The notes beneath the pieces were generated by a model that ran no database searches, had not been told where the DNA came from, and was given only the letters and a program-made list of their open reading frames with translations. From JAZGGS01 sp963764825 (GTDB lineage Bacteria; Bacteroidota; Ignavibacteria; Ignavibacteriales; Ignavibacteriaceae): a stretch of DNA of 64,000 bases. The translations under genes were made by a program, and so were the position numbers. Positions 1 to 10,463 of this stretch are shown piece by piece; the first letter of the stretch is position 1; every line of letters begins with the position of its first letter. Where the stretch lies: assembly GCA_963764825.1 (NCBI GenBank), contig CAVXUA010000012.1, positions 1 through 64,000 on the forward strand, read 5' to 3'.

Positions 1-137
1 ATTACAGACCAATTAGCGGAATTTCTCTTTGTATGTTTAATGTAATATTTCTATTTTCTATTTTAGATATACTACTTACTTACATGTTGATTCTATTTCA
101 TAAAATGTATTGACCAAATAATTTCCGAGGTAGATTT

Positions 138-1590
138 ATGAAGTATAAACCAGTTACAAATTATATTGGGGAAGAATTAGTTGATGGTGGAAAAGAAAAA
201 TTAGATGTGCTTTCACCAATCGATGGTTCAATAATTTCTGAAGTCTTTTTATCAACACCGGAAGCAGTTGCTAAAGCAGTACAAACTGCTAAAGAAGCAT
301 TCCCCATGGTCAAACACTCCAATAAAAGAAAGAGTCCAGGTATTTTTCAGGTACAAACGATTGCTTGAAGAAAATATGGATGAGCTTACAAAACTAGTTC
401 AGGAAGAAAATGGTAAAACTTATGGTGAAGCAAAAGCTGAAGTTTTAAAAAGTGCTGAACTAACTGAATTTGCCTGTTCAATGCCGCAGCTTATTTCCGG
501 CGAACTTTTGGAAGTAAGCAAAGGAGTGGAATGCCGGGTTGAAAATTTTCCGGTTGGAGTGGTTGCTTCAATTTCCCCATTTAATTTTCCAAACATGGTA
601 CCGAATTGGACGATCCCAAACGCTTTGGTGCTTGGGAATACAATGATCCTAAAACCATCTGAACTTGTGCCATTAAGTGCGAACCGGTTGGCAGAACTAT
701 TAAAAGAATCCGGTCTTCCGAAGGGTGTTTTTAATGTTGTTCATGGAACAAAGGATGCAGTGGAAGCGATATGTGATCATCCCGGAATCGATGCTGTTTC
801 TTTTGTTGGATCAACGAAAGGTTGCAAAAATTGTATACAAACGTGCAACATCAAATTTAAAAGGGTTCTTGCGTTAGGAGGAGCCAAAAATCACCTTATA
901 GTTTTGCCTGATGCAAATGTTGAAATGACTGCCAGCAACGTAGCCGCATCAATGACAGGATGTGCGGGACAGAGATGCATGGCAGCAGCAGCTATGGTAG
1001 GAGTTGGGAGTGTAGATCATATTATCAAACAGCTTTGTGAGGAAGCACGCAAAATAATTCCCGGTAAAAACCTTGGTGCTATAATTTCCGCTAAGGCAAA
1101 AGAGAGAATTGAAAACTACATTACTGAAGCAGAGAAGGATGGTGCAAAAATTTTAGTTGATGGAAGAAATTATGTTGTTGAAGGAAAAGAGAATGGTTTT
1201 TACGTTGGTCCAACCGTGATCGATTATGTACGACCCGAAATGAAAATAGCTAAAGAAGAAGTATTCGGTCCGGTATTATCTATTTTAAGAACAGAAACTT
1301 TAGATGAAGCTATATCTATTGAAAATAGTTCCAACTACGGAAACGCAGCGGCAGTCTTTACTCAAAGCGGAGGTTTGGCAAGATATGTTTCAGATCGTGC
1401 AAGTGCGGGAATGATTGGAGTTAACATAGGTGTTCCTGTTCCGAGAGAACCATTTTCGTTTGGAGGCTGGAATGATTCACGTTTTGGTGTTGGCGATATA
1501 ACCGGCAAAAGTTCAATCGGATTCTGGTCAAAGCAAAAAAAGATAACTACCAAATGGAATCCAGAATCGCAAGTTAATTGGATGAGTTAA
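138..1590 (+). CDS. mmsA: CoA-acylating methylmalonate-semialdehyde dehydrogenase (one frameshift)
   Basis: Aldehyde dehydrogenase superfamily enzyme of the MmsA type. It would oxidise (methyl)malonate semialdehyde to propionyl-CoA or acetyl-CoA, the last step of beta-alanine and beta-aminoisobutyrate breakdown. Seen: an N-terminal part in one frame (138-368) and the rest in the next (to 1590), joined if one C is removed from the CCCC run at 302-305. The reconstructed protein is about 484 residues, normal for the family. The catalytic cysteine is in GQRCMA (codon 976-978), and ISPFNFP and LKPSE lie upstream as in the family. The start at 138 follows GAGGT. It is first in the plus-strand pyrimidine catabolism operon, which supports substrate assignment by context. 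CoA dependence is inferred from the family. Confidence 0.9.
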
Positions 1591-1610
1591 AGTAAAAATA
1601 TTAATTGTAT

Positions 1611-1640
1611 TGTTATTCTGAACGAAGTGAAGAATCTTTT
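1611..1640. repeat. REP-like intergenic repeat remnant
   Basis: Short imperfect inverted repeat (ATTCT at 1615-1619, AGAAT at 1631-1635) around GAACGAAGTGA, in the gap between the first two genes. It resembles the dispersed TGTCATTCTGAACGAAGTGAAG-type palindromes common in genomes of this group. That family link is from memory and was not searched. Confidence 0.45.
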
Positions 1641-1730
1641 TTACTATTTAACGAAAATATTCTTTGTCCATTAAACAGGACTCATAATGATAAATGAAAA
1701 AATAATCATTAAAATTAATGAGGAATTAAA

Positions 1731-2600
1731 ATGAGTAAAATAGTACGGGGAGGATTAATCCAGGCCACGCTTGCAGGATCAACCGAAGAACCAATTGAAA
1801 AAATAAAACAAGCAATGATAGATAAACATCTTAGAATGATTGAAGATGCGGCTAAACAAAAAGTACAGATTTTATGTTTGCAGGAACTTTTTAACGGACC
1901 ATATTTTTGTGCAGAGCAAAAAACTAAATGGTACGAGATGGTTGAAAAAATTCCTGATGGACCAACAATAAAACTGATGCAGGAAACCGCAAAAAAATAT
2001 AATATGGTTATAATTGTTCCTGTTTATGAAGAGGAAATAACCGGTATCTATTACAATACTGCAGCAGTTATTGATGCTGATGGAAAATATCTGGGTAAGT
2101 ACCGAAAGCATCATATTCCTCATTGTGATCCTGGCTTTTGGGAAAAATTTTATTTCAAACCAGGTAATCTTGGCTTCCCTGTTTTTAAAACTGCTTATGC
2201 TGATGTAGGAGTTTATATCTGTTATGATCGTCACTTTCCTGAAGGGGCTCGAGCTCTTGGTTTAAATGGTGCGGAAATATTATTTAATCCTTCAGCCACA
2301 GTTGCAGGATTATCAGAATACTTATGGGAACTTGAACAACCAGCCCACGCTGTTGCTAACGGATATTTTGTTGGTGCAATAAACCGTGTCGGTACGGAAG
2401 CACCATGGAATATTGGTGAGTTTTATGGCAGCAGTTATTTCTGTTCTCCTCGTGGAAAAATTATTGCACAGGCAAGCCGTGATAAGGATGAACTTGTAAT
2501 TGCAGATCTCAATCTTGACGAGATTAAAGAAGTTAGAAATGTTTGGCAATTTTTCCGCGATCGCCGACCTGAAGCCTATAAGGATTTAGTAAGAAGATAA
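1731..2600 (+). CDS. Beta-ureidopropionase (N-carbamoyl-beta-alanine amidohydrolase)
   Basis: Nitrilase-superfamily C-N hydrolase of 289 residues, intact. It would hydrolyse N-carbamoyl-beta-alanine (or the methylated analogue from thymine) to beta-alanine, CO2 and ammonia. The Glu-Lys-Cys triad is visible: Glu52 in LQELFNGPYFC, Lys126 in GKYRKHHIP, Cys164 in YICYDRHFPEGAR. Lys126 matches the numbering known for N-carbamyl-D-amino acid amidohydrolase. A GAGGAAT ribosome site precedes ATG 1731. It lies between the semialdehyde dehydrogenase and an aminotransferase, consistent with step three of the reductive pathway. An N-carbamoylputrescine amidase is the closest alternative, but the neighbours argue against it. 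Confidence 0.9.
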   Translation: MSKIVRGGLIQATLAGSTEEPIEKIKQAMIDKHLRMIEDAAKQKVQILCLQELFNGPYFCAEQKTKWYEMVEKIPDGPTIKLMQETAKKYNMVIIVPVYEEEITGIYYNTAAVIDADGKYLGKYRKHHIPHCDPGFWEKFYFKPGNLGFPVFKTAYADVGVYICYDRHFPEGARALGLNGAEILFNPSATVAGLSEYLWELEQPAHAVANGYFVGAINRVGTEAPWNIGEFYGSSYFCSPRGKIIAQASRDKDELVIADLNLDEIKEVRNVWQFFRDRRPEAYKDLVRR

Positions 2601-2622
2601 AAATATACGAAGGAATTTATTA

Positions 2623-3918
2623 ATGAGTGATTCAAAAAAATTATCCTCAAAAGAAATTAATGCTAAACATAAGGAATATTTATTCCCCAGCGTAGCAAAT
2701 TACTACAAAGAGCCGCTTCCAATTGATAGAGCCGAAGGAATGTATATTTACACACCTGAAGGTGAAAAATATCTCGATTTTTTCGGTGGAATTTTAACAG
2801 TTAGCGTTGGGCATTGCAATCCAAAAATTACAAAAAAAATTTCGGAACAGGTAAATAAACTTCAACATACATCTACACTTTATCCCACGGAAAACATTGT
2901 AAGGTTAGCTGAAAAACTTGCTGAAATAACACCGGGTCAATTAAAGAAAACCTATTTTACAAGCAGCGGAACAGAAGCAGATGAGACGGCAGTATTCTTA
3001 GCAAAACACTTTACAGGTAACCAAGAGCTTGTGGTGTTACGCCACAGTTACAGCGGTCGTTCATTACTTGCCATGAGCATGACCGGTCATGCACCCTGGC
3101 GGCATGGTGGAACATATATTCCAGGAATTAAACACGCCGTAAGTCCATACTGTTATAGGTGTCCTTTTGCACTTGAATATCCAAGCTGTGAAATGAAATG
3201 TGCAAAAGATATAGAAGAATTAATAATGACTACAACTTCAGGCAAAATTGCAGGATTTCTAGCAGAGCCAATCCAGGGAGTTGGTGGATTTATTACTCCT
3301 CCAAAAGAATATTTTGAAGTTGCTGTTCCCATAATTAAAAAATACGGCGGCGTTTTTATAAGTGACGAAGTGCAGACGGGTTTTGGGCGAACGGGTAAAA
3401 AAATGTTTGGAATTGAACACTATAATGTTGAGCCCGATATTCTAACTGCTGCAAAGGGAATTGCAAACGGAGTTCCTGTTGGAGTTACAATTGCCAAAGC
3501 AGAAATTGCAGATAGTTTTACCGGTTTAACAATATCTACGTTTGGCGGAAATCCTGTTTCGATGACAGCTGCACTTGCAACAATAGAGGTGATGGAAGAA
3601 GAAAACCTTGCACAAAATTCTGAAGAAGTTGGAAATTATCTTAGAGAAGGATTAGAAAACTTACAGAAAAAATATACTTCTATAGGCGATGTTAGGGGAA
3701 TGGGCTTAATGCAGGCATGCGAATTTGTAAAAGATAATAAAGTGCCTGATGGAGAGCTAGTGGGAAAATTATTTGAAGAAATGAAAAAGGAAAAAGTTCT
3801 TATTGGGAAAGGTGGTTTGTACGGTAATGTGGTTCGCATTTCTCCACCTCTTACTGTAACAAAAAGTGAAGTAGATGATTTTATTAAAGCAATGGATGCA
3901 GCATTGGGGAGATGTTAA
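2623..3918 (+). CDS. Class III aminotransferase, AGXT2-like (beta-alanine / beta-aminoisobutyrate transaminase)
   Basis: PLP-dependent class III aminotransferase of 431 residues, intact. Asp248 in ISDEVQTGFGRTG and Lys278 in LTAAKGIANGVPVG are the expected cofactor-binding Asp and Schiff-base Lys. A cysteine-rich segment (residues 177-193, YCYRCP then PSCEMKC) is typical of the AGXT2 branch. In this operon it would move the amino group of beta-alanine or beta-aminoisobutyrate to pyruvate or glyoxylate, giving the semialdehyde used by MmsA. It starts 22 bases after the ureidopropionase stop, behind GAAGGAA. Exact amino acceptor cannot be told from sequence. Confidence 0.88.
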   Translation: MSDSKKLSSKEINAKHKEYLFPSVANYYKEPLPIDRAEGMYIYTPEGEKYLDFFGGILTVSVGHCNPKITKKISEQVNKLQHTSTLYPTENIVRLAEKLAEITPGQLKKTYFTSSGTEADETAVFLAKHFTGNQELVVLRHSYSGRSLLAMSMTGHAPWRHGGTYIPGIKHAVSPYCYRCPFALEYPSCEMKCAKDIEELIMTTTSGKIAGFLAEPIQGVGGFITPPKEYFEVAVPIIKKYGGVFISDEVQTGFGRTGKKMFGIEHYNVEPDILTAAKGIANGVPVGVTIAKAEIADSFTGLTISTFGGNPVSMTAALATIEVMEEENLAQNSEEVGNYLREGLENLQKKYTSIGDVRGMGLMQACEFVKDNKVPDGELVGKLFEEMKKEKVLIGKGGLYGNVVRISPPLTVTKSEVDDFIKAMDAALGRC

Positions 3919-3955
3919 TAAAAGGTATTAATCATTATTAGTAAACAATTACAAG

Positions 3956-5305
3956 ATGAATTTAGCTCCAAAACTTTCTGAAGAAGAATACAAAAAAAAC
4001 TTTGAGGAATTAACTTCTGCTTTTACAAATAATTCTGCTGTTGTTGATGCTAACAGATGTTTATTTTGTTATGATTCCCCTTGTACGAAAGCTTGCCCAA
4101 CACATATAAATATCCCTGGCTTCATAAAAAAAATCTCAACGGGAAATCTTTTAGGATCAGCAAAAACAATCTTTGAATCGAACTGGGTTCCTCTAACGTG
4201 TGCGAAGGCTTGCCCCGTAGAAGATCTTTGCGAAGGAGCTTGTGTACTAAATGAAAATGATGAAAAACCTATCGAAATAGGCAGATTACAACGATTTGCA
4301 ATAGACCACTATTTCGAATCTGGTTCACCAAAATTATTTAATTCTAAAAATAAAAACGGAAAATCAGTTGGCATTATTGGTTCCGGTCCTGCGGGATTAG
4401 CTTGCGGAGCTGAACTGGCACATCTCGGTTATGAAGTTCAGATTTATGAATCGAACAAAATCCCCGGCGGATTAAATACCTGGGGAATTGCTCCTTACAA
4501 AACCACAAGAGAAGACAATTTAAAAGAAGTTGAGCTAATTAAAAGTTTTGGTGTTAACATTCAAACTGAAGTTACAATAGGTAACGATTTAACAATAGAT
4601 GATTTGATCGAGAAACACGATGCTATTTTTATAGGAATTGGATTGGGAGAAAGCCCATCACTGAATATTCCAGGTGAAAACTTTAAAGGTGTTACGGGAG
4701 CTCTTGAATTTATAGAGAATATTAAAAAAGAAAATTGGAGCGCTGTTGATGTTGGAAAACGTGTTGCTGTAATTGGTGCTGGTAATACTGCGATTGATGC
4801 TGCCACAGAAGCCAGGCGTCTTGGTGCAGAAGAAGTAATGATTATTTACAGGAGATCAGAAAAGGAAATGCCTGCAAATGATTTTGAATATCGACTTGCA
4901 AAAAATGATGGAATAGTTTTTCACTTTTTAACTTCTCCTGTTGAAATAATGGGGAAAGATTTTGTTGAAAAAATAAAATGCGCAAAAATGAAATTAGGTC
5001 ATGCTGATTCTGATGGAAGACGTAAACCTGAACCCATTCAAAATTCCGAATTTGAAATTCAAGTTGATATGATAATTACAGCATTAGGACAAAATGCACG
5101 TGTTGATTTTCTTAAGTCTCTTCCAAATCTTAAAATAAAAAATGGGCGAATTGAAGTTGATTCTAAAACGTTCCAATCAGGCAATCCAAAAGTGTTTGCA
5201 GGTGGGGATTGCATAAACGGTGGTAAAGAAGTTGTTAATGCTGCCTACGATGGTAAGCAAGCAGCACACGGTATCGATAAATTTCTTAATACTGAAAATA
5301 TATAA
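3956..5305 (+). CDS. preT: Dihydropyrimidine dehydrogenase subunit PreT (FAD/NAD oxidoreductase)
   Basis: 449 residues, intact. It would accept electrons from, or deliver them to, NAD(P)H for the partner PreA. Order of parts: an N-terminal iron-sulfur region with CLFCYDSPCTKACP and CAKACPVEDLCEGAC, an FAD-binding GIIGSGPAGLACG, an NAD(P)-binding VIGAGNTAIDAA followed by RRSEKEMPA, and a C-terminal FAGGDCINGGKEVV typical of glutamate-synthase beta-subunit-like flavoproteins. Immediately upstream of preA, as in Escherichia coli preTA. Without that context a generic GltD-like protein would be the alternative. Confidence 0.9.
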   Translation: MNLAPKLSEEEYKKNFEELTSAFTNNSAVVDANRCLFCYDSPCTKACPTHINIPGFIKKISTGNLLGSAKTIFESNWVPLTCAKACPVEDLCEGACVLNENDEKPIEIGRLQRFAIDHYFESGSPKLFNSKNKNGKSVGIIGSGPAGLACGAELAHLGYEVQIYESNKIPGGLNTWGIAPYKTTREDNLKEVELIKSFGVNIQTEVTIGNDLTIDDLIEKHDAIFIGIGLGESPSLNIPGENFKGVTGALEFIENIKKENWSAVDVGKRVAVIGAGNTAIDAATEARRLGAEEVMIIYRRSEKEMPANDFEYRLAKNDGIVFHFLTSPVEIMGKDFVEKIKCAKMKLGHADSDGRRKPEPIQNSEFEIQVDMIITALGQNARVDFLKSLPNLKIKNGRIEVDSKTFQSGNPKVFAGGDCINGGKEVVNAAYDGKQAAHGIDKFLNTENI

Positions 5306-5341
5306 ATCAGGATATGGAACTTATTTTAACTGAGGCATTGT

Positions 5342-6659
5342 ATGGTTGATCTATCTATAAACTGCGGTGGAATAAAATCACCAAACCCATTTTGGCTGGC
5401 TTCTGCTCCCCCTTCAAATTCTGCATACCAAAACTGCAAAGCATTTGAGCAGGGCTGGGGCGGCACGGTATGGAAAACAATCGGCGAACCGGTAATGAAT
5501 GTTTGCAACAGGTACGGCGGGATGGATTTGAACGGTGAAAAATTGGTCGGTTTGAACAACGTTGAGCTCATCAGCGATCGGAATATTGATACGAACTTAA
5601 AAGAAATTGCAGAAACAAAAAAATTATGGCCTGACCGTGCAGTTGTTGTTTCAATTATGGTTGAATCGAAAAAAGAAACTTGGCACGATATGGTTAAGAA
5701 AACCATTGATACCAGTGCAGATGGAATTGAATTAAACTACGGCTGTCCGCATGGAATGAGTGAAAGAGGAATGGGCGCTGCAGTTGGGCAAGTACCTGAA
5801 TATTGCAAAATGATAACCAATGGGTTAGGGAAGTTTCAACAATTCCTGTTCTTGTAAAACTAACACCAAATGTTGCAGACATACGTTTCCCTGCCCGCGC
5901 GGCAAAGGCAGCGAACGCTTCCGGAATTTCTTTAATAAATACAATTAACAGTATTATGGGTATCGATCTTGATACCTTAAAAATTCAGCCAACAATAGCT
6001 GGTAAAAGCAGCCATGGTGGTTTTGCGGGACCGCAGTAAAACCTATTGCTCTTCATCATGTTTCACAGGTGGCGAAAGATCCTGAAATCAATCTGCCAAT
6101 CTCTGGAATTGGAGGTATAACTACTTGGAAAGACGCACTTGAATTTATTTTACTCGGCTCAACAAGCGTGCAAATTTGTACAGCTGTTATGCACTATGGT
6201 TTCAGAATAATTGAGGATCTAGTTGAAGGATTAACCAACTGGATGGAATCAAAAGGATATAAAACGATTGAGGAGATAAGAGGAAAAGCTGTTGAACAGA
6301 TAGAAGATTTTGGAAATTTTGATCTTCTCCACAAAACCGTTGCAAGAATAAATCAGGAAAAATGTATTCATTGTAACTTGTGTTATATTTCCTGTGAAGA
6401 TGGTGCACATCAGTGCATCGATTTAACTCCAGTTAATGGCCATAATGAAACAATAGTTAGAGAAAAGGATTGTGTTGGTTGTAGCTTATGTTCAATAGTC
6501 TGTCCCGTTGAGGGCTGTATATCGATGGTTAGAGTTGATGATGGAAATAAATCTAAAACATGGAATGAGTTAATAGAAGAATTTAAAAACGAAGGTAAAG
6601 AACTGAGCTGGGAAAATCTTGCAGAGTTTCAGAAAAAACATGGAATTGAAATACATTAA
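5342..6659 (+). CDS. preA: Dihydropyrimidine dehydrogenase catalytic subunit PreA (two frameshifts)
   Basis: FMN-containing catalytic subunit that reduces uracil and thymine to the 5,6-dihydro forms. Three same-strand pieces (5342-5857, 5803-6039, 6069-6659) join if one base is restored near 5814-5824 and one at 6031-6033, where the reading becomes GFAGPAVKPIALHHVSQVAK. Visible: the active-site region NYGCPHGMSERGMGAAVGQ, KLTPNVADI, the phosphate-binding ISGIGGITTW, and two C-terminal 4Fe-4S motifs (CIHCNLCYISC, CVGCSLCSIVCP). About 439 residues reconstructed, the family length. It follows preT by 36 bases. I read the breaks as sequencing errors because every catalytic element is kept. Confidence 0.88.
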
Positions 6660-6679
6660 AAATCTTTAATACAATAAAG

Positions 6680-6700
6680 ATGCTGAACAAAGTTCAGCAT
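6680..6700. repeat. Perfect 9-bp hairpin between preA and hydA
   Basis: ATGCTGAAC (6680-6688), loop AAA, GTTCAGCAT (6692-6700). No T-run follows on the plus strand, so it is not a classical terminator. The core ATGCTGAAC also occurs near 36073. It may be a dispersed palindrome or an mRNA processing or stability element inside the operon. Confidence 0.6.
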
Positions 6701-6740
6701 TGCAATAGAAAGTTTGAGAAAAACAAACCATGGTGAAGTC

Positions 6741-8130
6741 ATGTCAACATTAATAACAAACGGCCGTATCATTACTGCTGAACAAGATTATATAGCAGAT
6801 ATCTACATCGAAAAAGAAAAAGTAACTCTAATTGGAGAGAATTTACAAAATGATGTGGATAAAGTATTTGATGCAAAAGGAAAATACGTAATTCCTGGTG
6901 GCATTGATGTTCATACACATCTTGATATGCCTTTCGGTGGAACAACCTCGAGCGATGATTTTGAAACCGGAACCAAAGCAGCAGCATTCGGAGGTACAAC
7001 TTCATTAATTGATTTTGCGATTCAGCCTAAAGGGGGAAGCATGCGTGAAGGACTTGAAACCTGGATGGCAAAAGCAAAGGGTAAAGCAACAATCGATTAT
7101 GGATTCCATATGATAATAACCGATCTCCCAGATGAACGATTAAGTGAAATGGATGAGATGGTAAAAGAAGGTGTAACAAGTTTTAAGTTGTTCTTAGCTT
7201 ATCCTGGTGTTTTAATGGTTGATGATGCAACCATTTACAAAGCAATGCAGCAATCCAAAAAAAACGGTGCCTTAATTTGTATGCACGCAGAAAATGGGCA
7301 GGTAATCGACCTAATAGTTGAACAAACTGTAGCAGCAGGAAATATTAGCTCCAAAATATCACGCACTTAGCCGTCCCGCTGCGGCGGAAGGTGAATCAAC
7401 AAATAGAGCTATTGCACTGGCTGAGATGGCAGGAACGCCGGTTTATATAGTACATTTAACTTGCAACGATGCGCTAACAAAAGTAACTGATGCCCGTAAT
7501 GCCCGGCTGCCGGCATACGCGGAGACTTGTCCGCAATATCTTTACCTTTCCTTAGATGACATTAGCAAACCCGGATTTGAAGGAGCCAATATGTCTTCTC
7601 ACCCCCCGTTAGAGAAAAGTGGCACCAGGATAAACTTTGGGAAGGACTGCAAAATAATGATCTGCAGGTTGTCTCAACTGATCACTGCCCGTTTAATTTT
7701 AAAGGACAGAAGGAACTTGGTAAAGATGATTTTACTAAAATTCCGAACGGTGGTCCAGGTTTAGAAAATCGTTTACATCTTACATTCCAGGGAGGTGTGA
7801 ACGAAGGAAGATTTTCGGTAAACAGGTGGGTTGAAATTATATTCTACAAATCCCGCAAAAATATTCGGAATGTACCCAAGTAAAGGTACGATCGCCGTTG
7901 GATCTGATGCTGATATTGTTATTTGGGATCCAAATAAAGAACATACAATCTCTGCAAAAACACATCATATGAATGTTGATTACTCAATGTTTGAAGGAAT
8001 GAAAATAAAAGGTAATGCTGAAATAGTTCTTTCCCGCGGAGAAGTTATTGTTGAAAATAGGAAGTTCTTAGGTTCTGCTGGTAGAGGAAATTTTGTTAAG
8101 CGTGATGCATACGGAAGCGCGTGGAAGTGA
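6741..8130 (+). CDS. hydA: Dihydropyrimidinase / D-hydantoinase (three frameshifts)
   Basis: Zinc amidohydrolase that opens dihydrouracil or dihydrothymine to N-carbamoyl-beta-alanine. I chose ATG 6741 (MSTLITNGRII) over 6714 because it fits the family N-terminus. Metal and active-site pieces: GGIDVHTHLDMPFGG, the carbamylated-lysine region TSFKLFLAYP, ICMHAENG, and STDHCPFNF. The frame changes near 7343-7347 (one extra base), near 7612-7616 (one missing base) and near 7838-7842 (one extra T). Between the last two, frame 0 reads REKWHQDKLWEGLQ and then ENRLHLTFQGGVNEGRFSVN, as expected. About 460 residues reconstructed. With preTA and the ureidopropionase this completes the ring-cleavage route. 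Confidence 0.87.
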
Positions 8131-8162
8131 TTTTTATTCCTTATTTGTCATTCAGAAGTTGA

Positions 8163-9594
8163 TTGGGTAAACTTATAGATACCGAACTTATCGAAACTGA
8201 TGTTTCGCAAATAGAAGATCGTAAATTAATTAATGCTGATCTTTCCCCGATAAAAATTTCTCAACGAACCTGGGGAACCTATAACATTGCAGCGCTCTGG
8301 ATTGGTATGAGTGTTTGCATTCCAACTTACATGCTTGCAAGCGGCTTGATAGCAGGAGGAATGAATTGGTGGCAGGCATTGTTGACAATAGGACTTGGCA
8401 ATATCATTGTACTTATCCCGATGATTTTAAATGCACACGCCGGAACAAAATACGGTATCCCCTTTCCTGTTCTTGCAAGAGCATCTTTTGGAACAACCGG
8501 CTCCAACATTCCCGCACTGCTTCGTGCAATTGTTGCTTGCGGCTGGTTTGGAATTCAAACATGGATTGGCGGACAGGCATTTAATTCGTTATTAATCATT
8601 ATCATCTTCACCGGAGTGGGTTGACTATTCTCATTAGGACCAGCAATTGGTTTTATGATTATTCTGGGGAATGAATGTTTATTTTATTGTTAAAGGAATT
8701 GAATCAATAAAATGGCTTGAATCATTCGGTGCACCATTTTTACTTCTCGTTGGATTCGGTTTACTAATATGGGCATATGTAAATGCAGGTGGATTTGGAC
8801 CAATTTTAGACCAGCCAAGCAAGTTTACAACCAGCGGAGAATTCTGGAAATTCTTTATTCCATCCTTAACAGGAATGGTAGGTTTCTGGGCAACGCTTTC
8901 ACTTAACATTCCAGATTTTACAAGATTCGCCAAAAGTCAGAAATCTCAAATGCTCGGACAGGCAATTGGTCTGCCACCTGCGATGATAATTTTTTCGTTC
9001 ATAGGAATTGCAGTTACATCGGCTACGGTAATAATTTATGGTGAAGCAATCTGGGATCCGGTCGCTCTTCTTTCAAAATTTGAAAATCCAGTTGTTGTTG
9101 CAATTTCTTTGGTGTCGCTTATAATTGCAACTCTTACTACGAACATTGCAGCAAATGTTGTTTCTCCCGCAAACGATTTTGCCAACATTTCACCAAAACA
9201 TATTAATTTTGTTAAAGGCGGATTGATGACTGCAGTTTTTGGTATTATGATGATGCCGTGGAAACTTCTTTCCGATTACAGCGCATATATTTTTGGCTGG
9301 CTTATTGGCTACTCAAGTTTTCTTGGTCCTATTGCCGGAATTTTAATCTGCGATTATTTTATCATCAGGAGAAGAAAATTAAATGCAAAAGATCTATACA
9401 ATCCAAAAGGAGATTATACTTACAAGAAGGGGTTTAATTTAAAAGCTGTTTACGCACTTATTGCAGGAGTGTTTGTTGCATTAATTGGCTTGATAATTCC
9501 TGAAGTTAGTTTCTTATATGATTATGCATGGTTTGTTGGTTTTGCAGTTGCGTTTTTTGTCTTATTTGTTTTTGATGAAAAGAATGAAAACTAA
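8163..9594 (+). CDS. NCS1-family nucleobase (uracil/cytosine/hydantoin-type) permease (frameshift and in-frame stop)
   Basis: Multi-pass inner-membrane transporter, about 475 residues with roughly 12 hydrophobic segments. The N-terminus (NADLSPIKISQRTWGTYNIA, then IGMSVCIPTYMLASGLIAGG) is typical of NCS1 proteins such as allantoin, hydantoin and uracil permeases. Start is TTG 8163. An in-frame TGA lies at 8622-8624 (likely TGG, Trp), then one extra T near 8657-8660 moves the frame to the second piece (8671-9594: NVYFIVKGIESIKWLE). It is the last gene of the operon, which suggests pyrimidine uptake, but the substrate is inferred from context only. Confidence 0.82.
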
Positions 9595-9651
9595 ACAGAT
9601 ATATAAATTCAGGTTAGGTGGATGATTTGTTAGATAGTTTTAAACGAATTG

Positions 9652-10125
9652 CTATTCTTCCTCCAGCTTCTCAAAATTGATTACTTCCAGTTCGCCATGT
9701 AAATTAAAAATGCTGTTTCCTTTAGCTACCCATTCTTCAAATCCGCCTTCCAAATTCAATACATTCTTATATCCCATCTCAATTAATGTGTAAGCACATA
9801 AAGCACTTCTGCTTCCCCTTTTGCAGTATACAATAATTTCGGTTTCCGGATCACTTATTAATTTTTGAATCTTAAATTCCAAAAAACCCCGGGGTAGCCA
9901 GGTGGCGTTTTCGATATGACCTGCTAAATACTCTTTTTCAGTTCTCACATCAATCAGAATGAATTGATGTTGTGAATCCATTTTATTTTTGAGTTCATCA
10001 ACAGTATTCCAAGTAATTTTGGAACTAATTTTTTCTAAAATTTTTGCGGGGGTTTTAATTTGAGCCGGTGAATAACTGCAAATGAGAAATGTAACTAAAA
10101 CAGCGATTGAATACTTTTGCTTCAT
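9652..10125 (-). CDS. Exported rhodanese-like domain protein
   Basis: 157 residues. An N-terminal signal peptide (hydrophobic residues about 7-19, SPAQ cleavage region) is followed by one rhodanese domain. The active-site loop is CKRGSRS with Cys101, preceded by IDVRTEKEYLAGHI (CH2A motif) and followed by NLEGGFEEW. Such single-domain periplasmic rhodaneses carry persulfide sulfur; the partner is not known. It is convergent with the permease gene, 57 bases away, and is followed on its own strand by no recognisable operon partner. Confidence 0.85.
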   Translation of the reverse strand: MKQKYSIAVLVTFLICSYSPAQIKTPAKILEKISSKITWNTVDELKNKMDSQHQFILIDVRTEKEYLAGHIENATWLPRGFLEFKIQKLISDPETEIIVYCKRGSRSALCAYTLIEMGYKNVLNLEGGFEEWVAKGNSIFNLHGELEVINFEKLEEE

Positions 10126-10463
10126 TCTATAATCTCCCTGTTTTGTTTCTAATATTCTTCATAAAAAAGATATTTTCCCTATCAAAACATAGCCATTTTC
10201 TTAGCTAAAATATAAGCTCTAATACTTAGAGTATAAAAGCGATCACAAAAGTTTTGATTAATCAAGTTTTGCTGGTTTTTCAGTATCGTTTTTTGTTTAC
10301 TGGGTTTTGATGAAGAATCAGATTAAATAATTAACTGATTCCAACCTAATTTCCTATGAAAAAAATTAATAAACGAACAACTTTGATAAAAAAAGTGCCA
10401 TGAAGACGCCTTTTAATAAATTCTTATTGATGAAGATTTAAATGAAGAGCATCTAAATAATAT
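10126..10463. other. Intergenic region with hairpin remnant
   Basis: 338 bases without a gene, between two minus-strand genes. It should hold the promoter of the rhodanese gene and the 3' end of the TPR gene. An imperfect hairpin at about 10391-10420 (AAAAGTGCC, then GACGCCTTTT) closely resembles the terminator at 12298-12325. I see nothing else I can name. Confidence 0.5.
10391..10420 (-). terminator. Degenerate terminator hairpin after the TPR gene
   Basis: On the minus strand it reads ATTAAAAGGCGTC, then GGCACTTTTTTT, an imperfect stem with a T-run, 44 bases beyond the TPR gene stop. About 25 bases match the hairpin at 12298-12325, including GACGCCTTTTAATAAATTC, so the two are copies of one sequence. 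Confidence 0.5.

Noticed and set aside
7371..7390. GC-rich CCGTCCCGCTGCGGCGG stretch in hydA as another inserted palindrome
   Set aside because: Its translation (SRPAAAEGES) fits the expected dihydropyrimidinase sequence without extra residues.
5342..8130. Programmed ribosomal frameshifting in preA or hydA
   Set aside because: The junctions lack slippery heptamers with downstream structure, and similar breaks occur in unrelated genes across the window.
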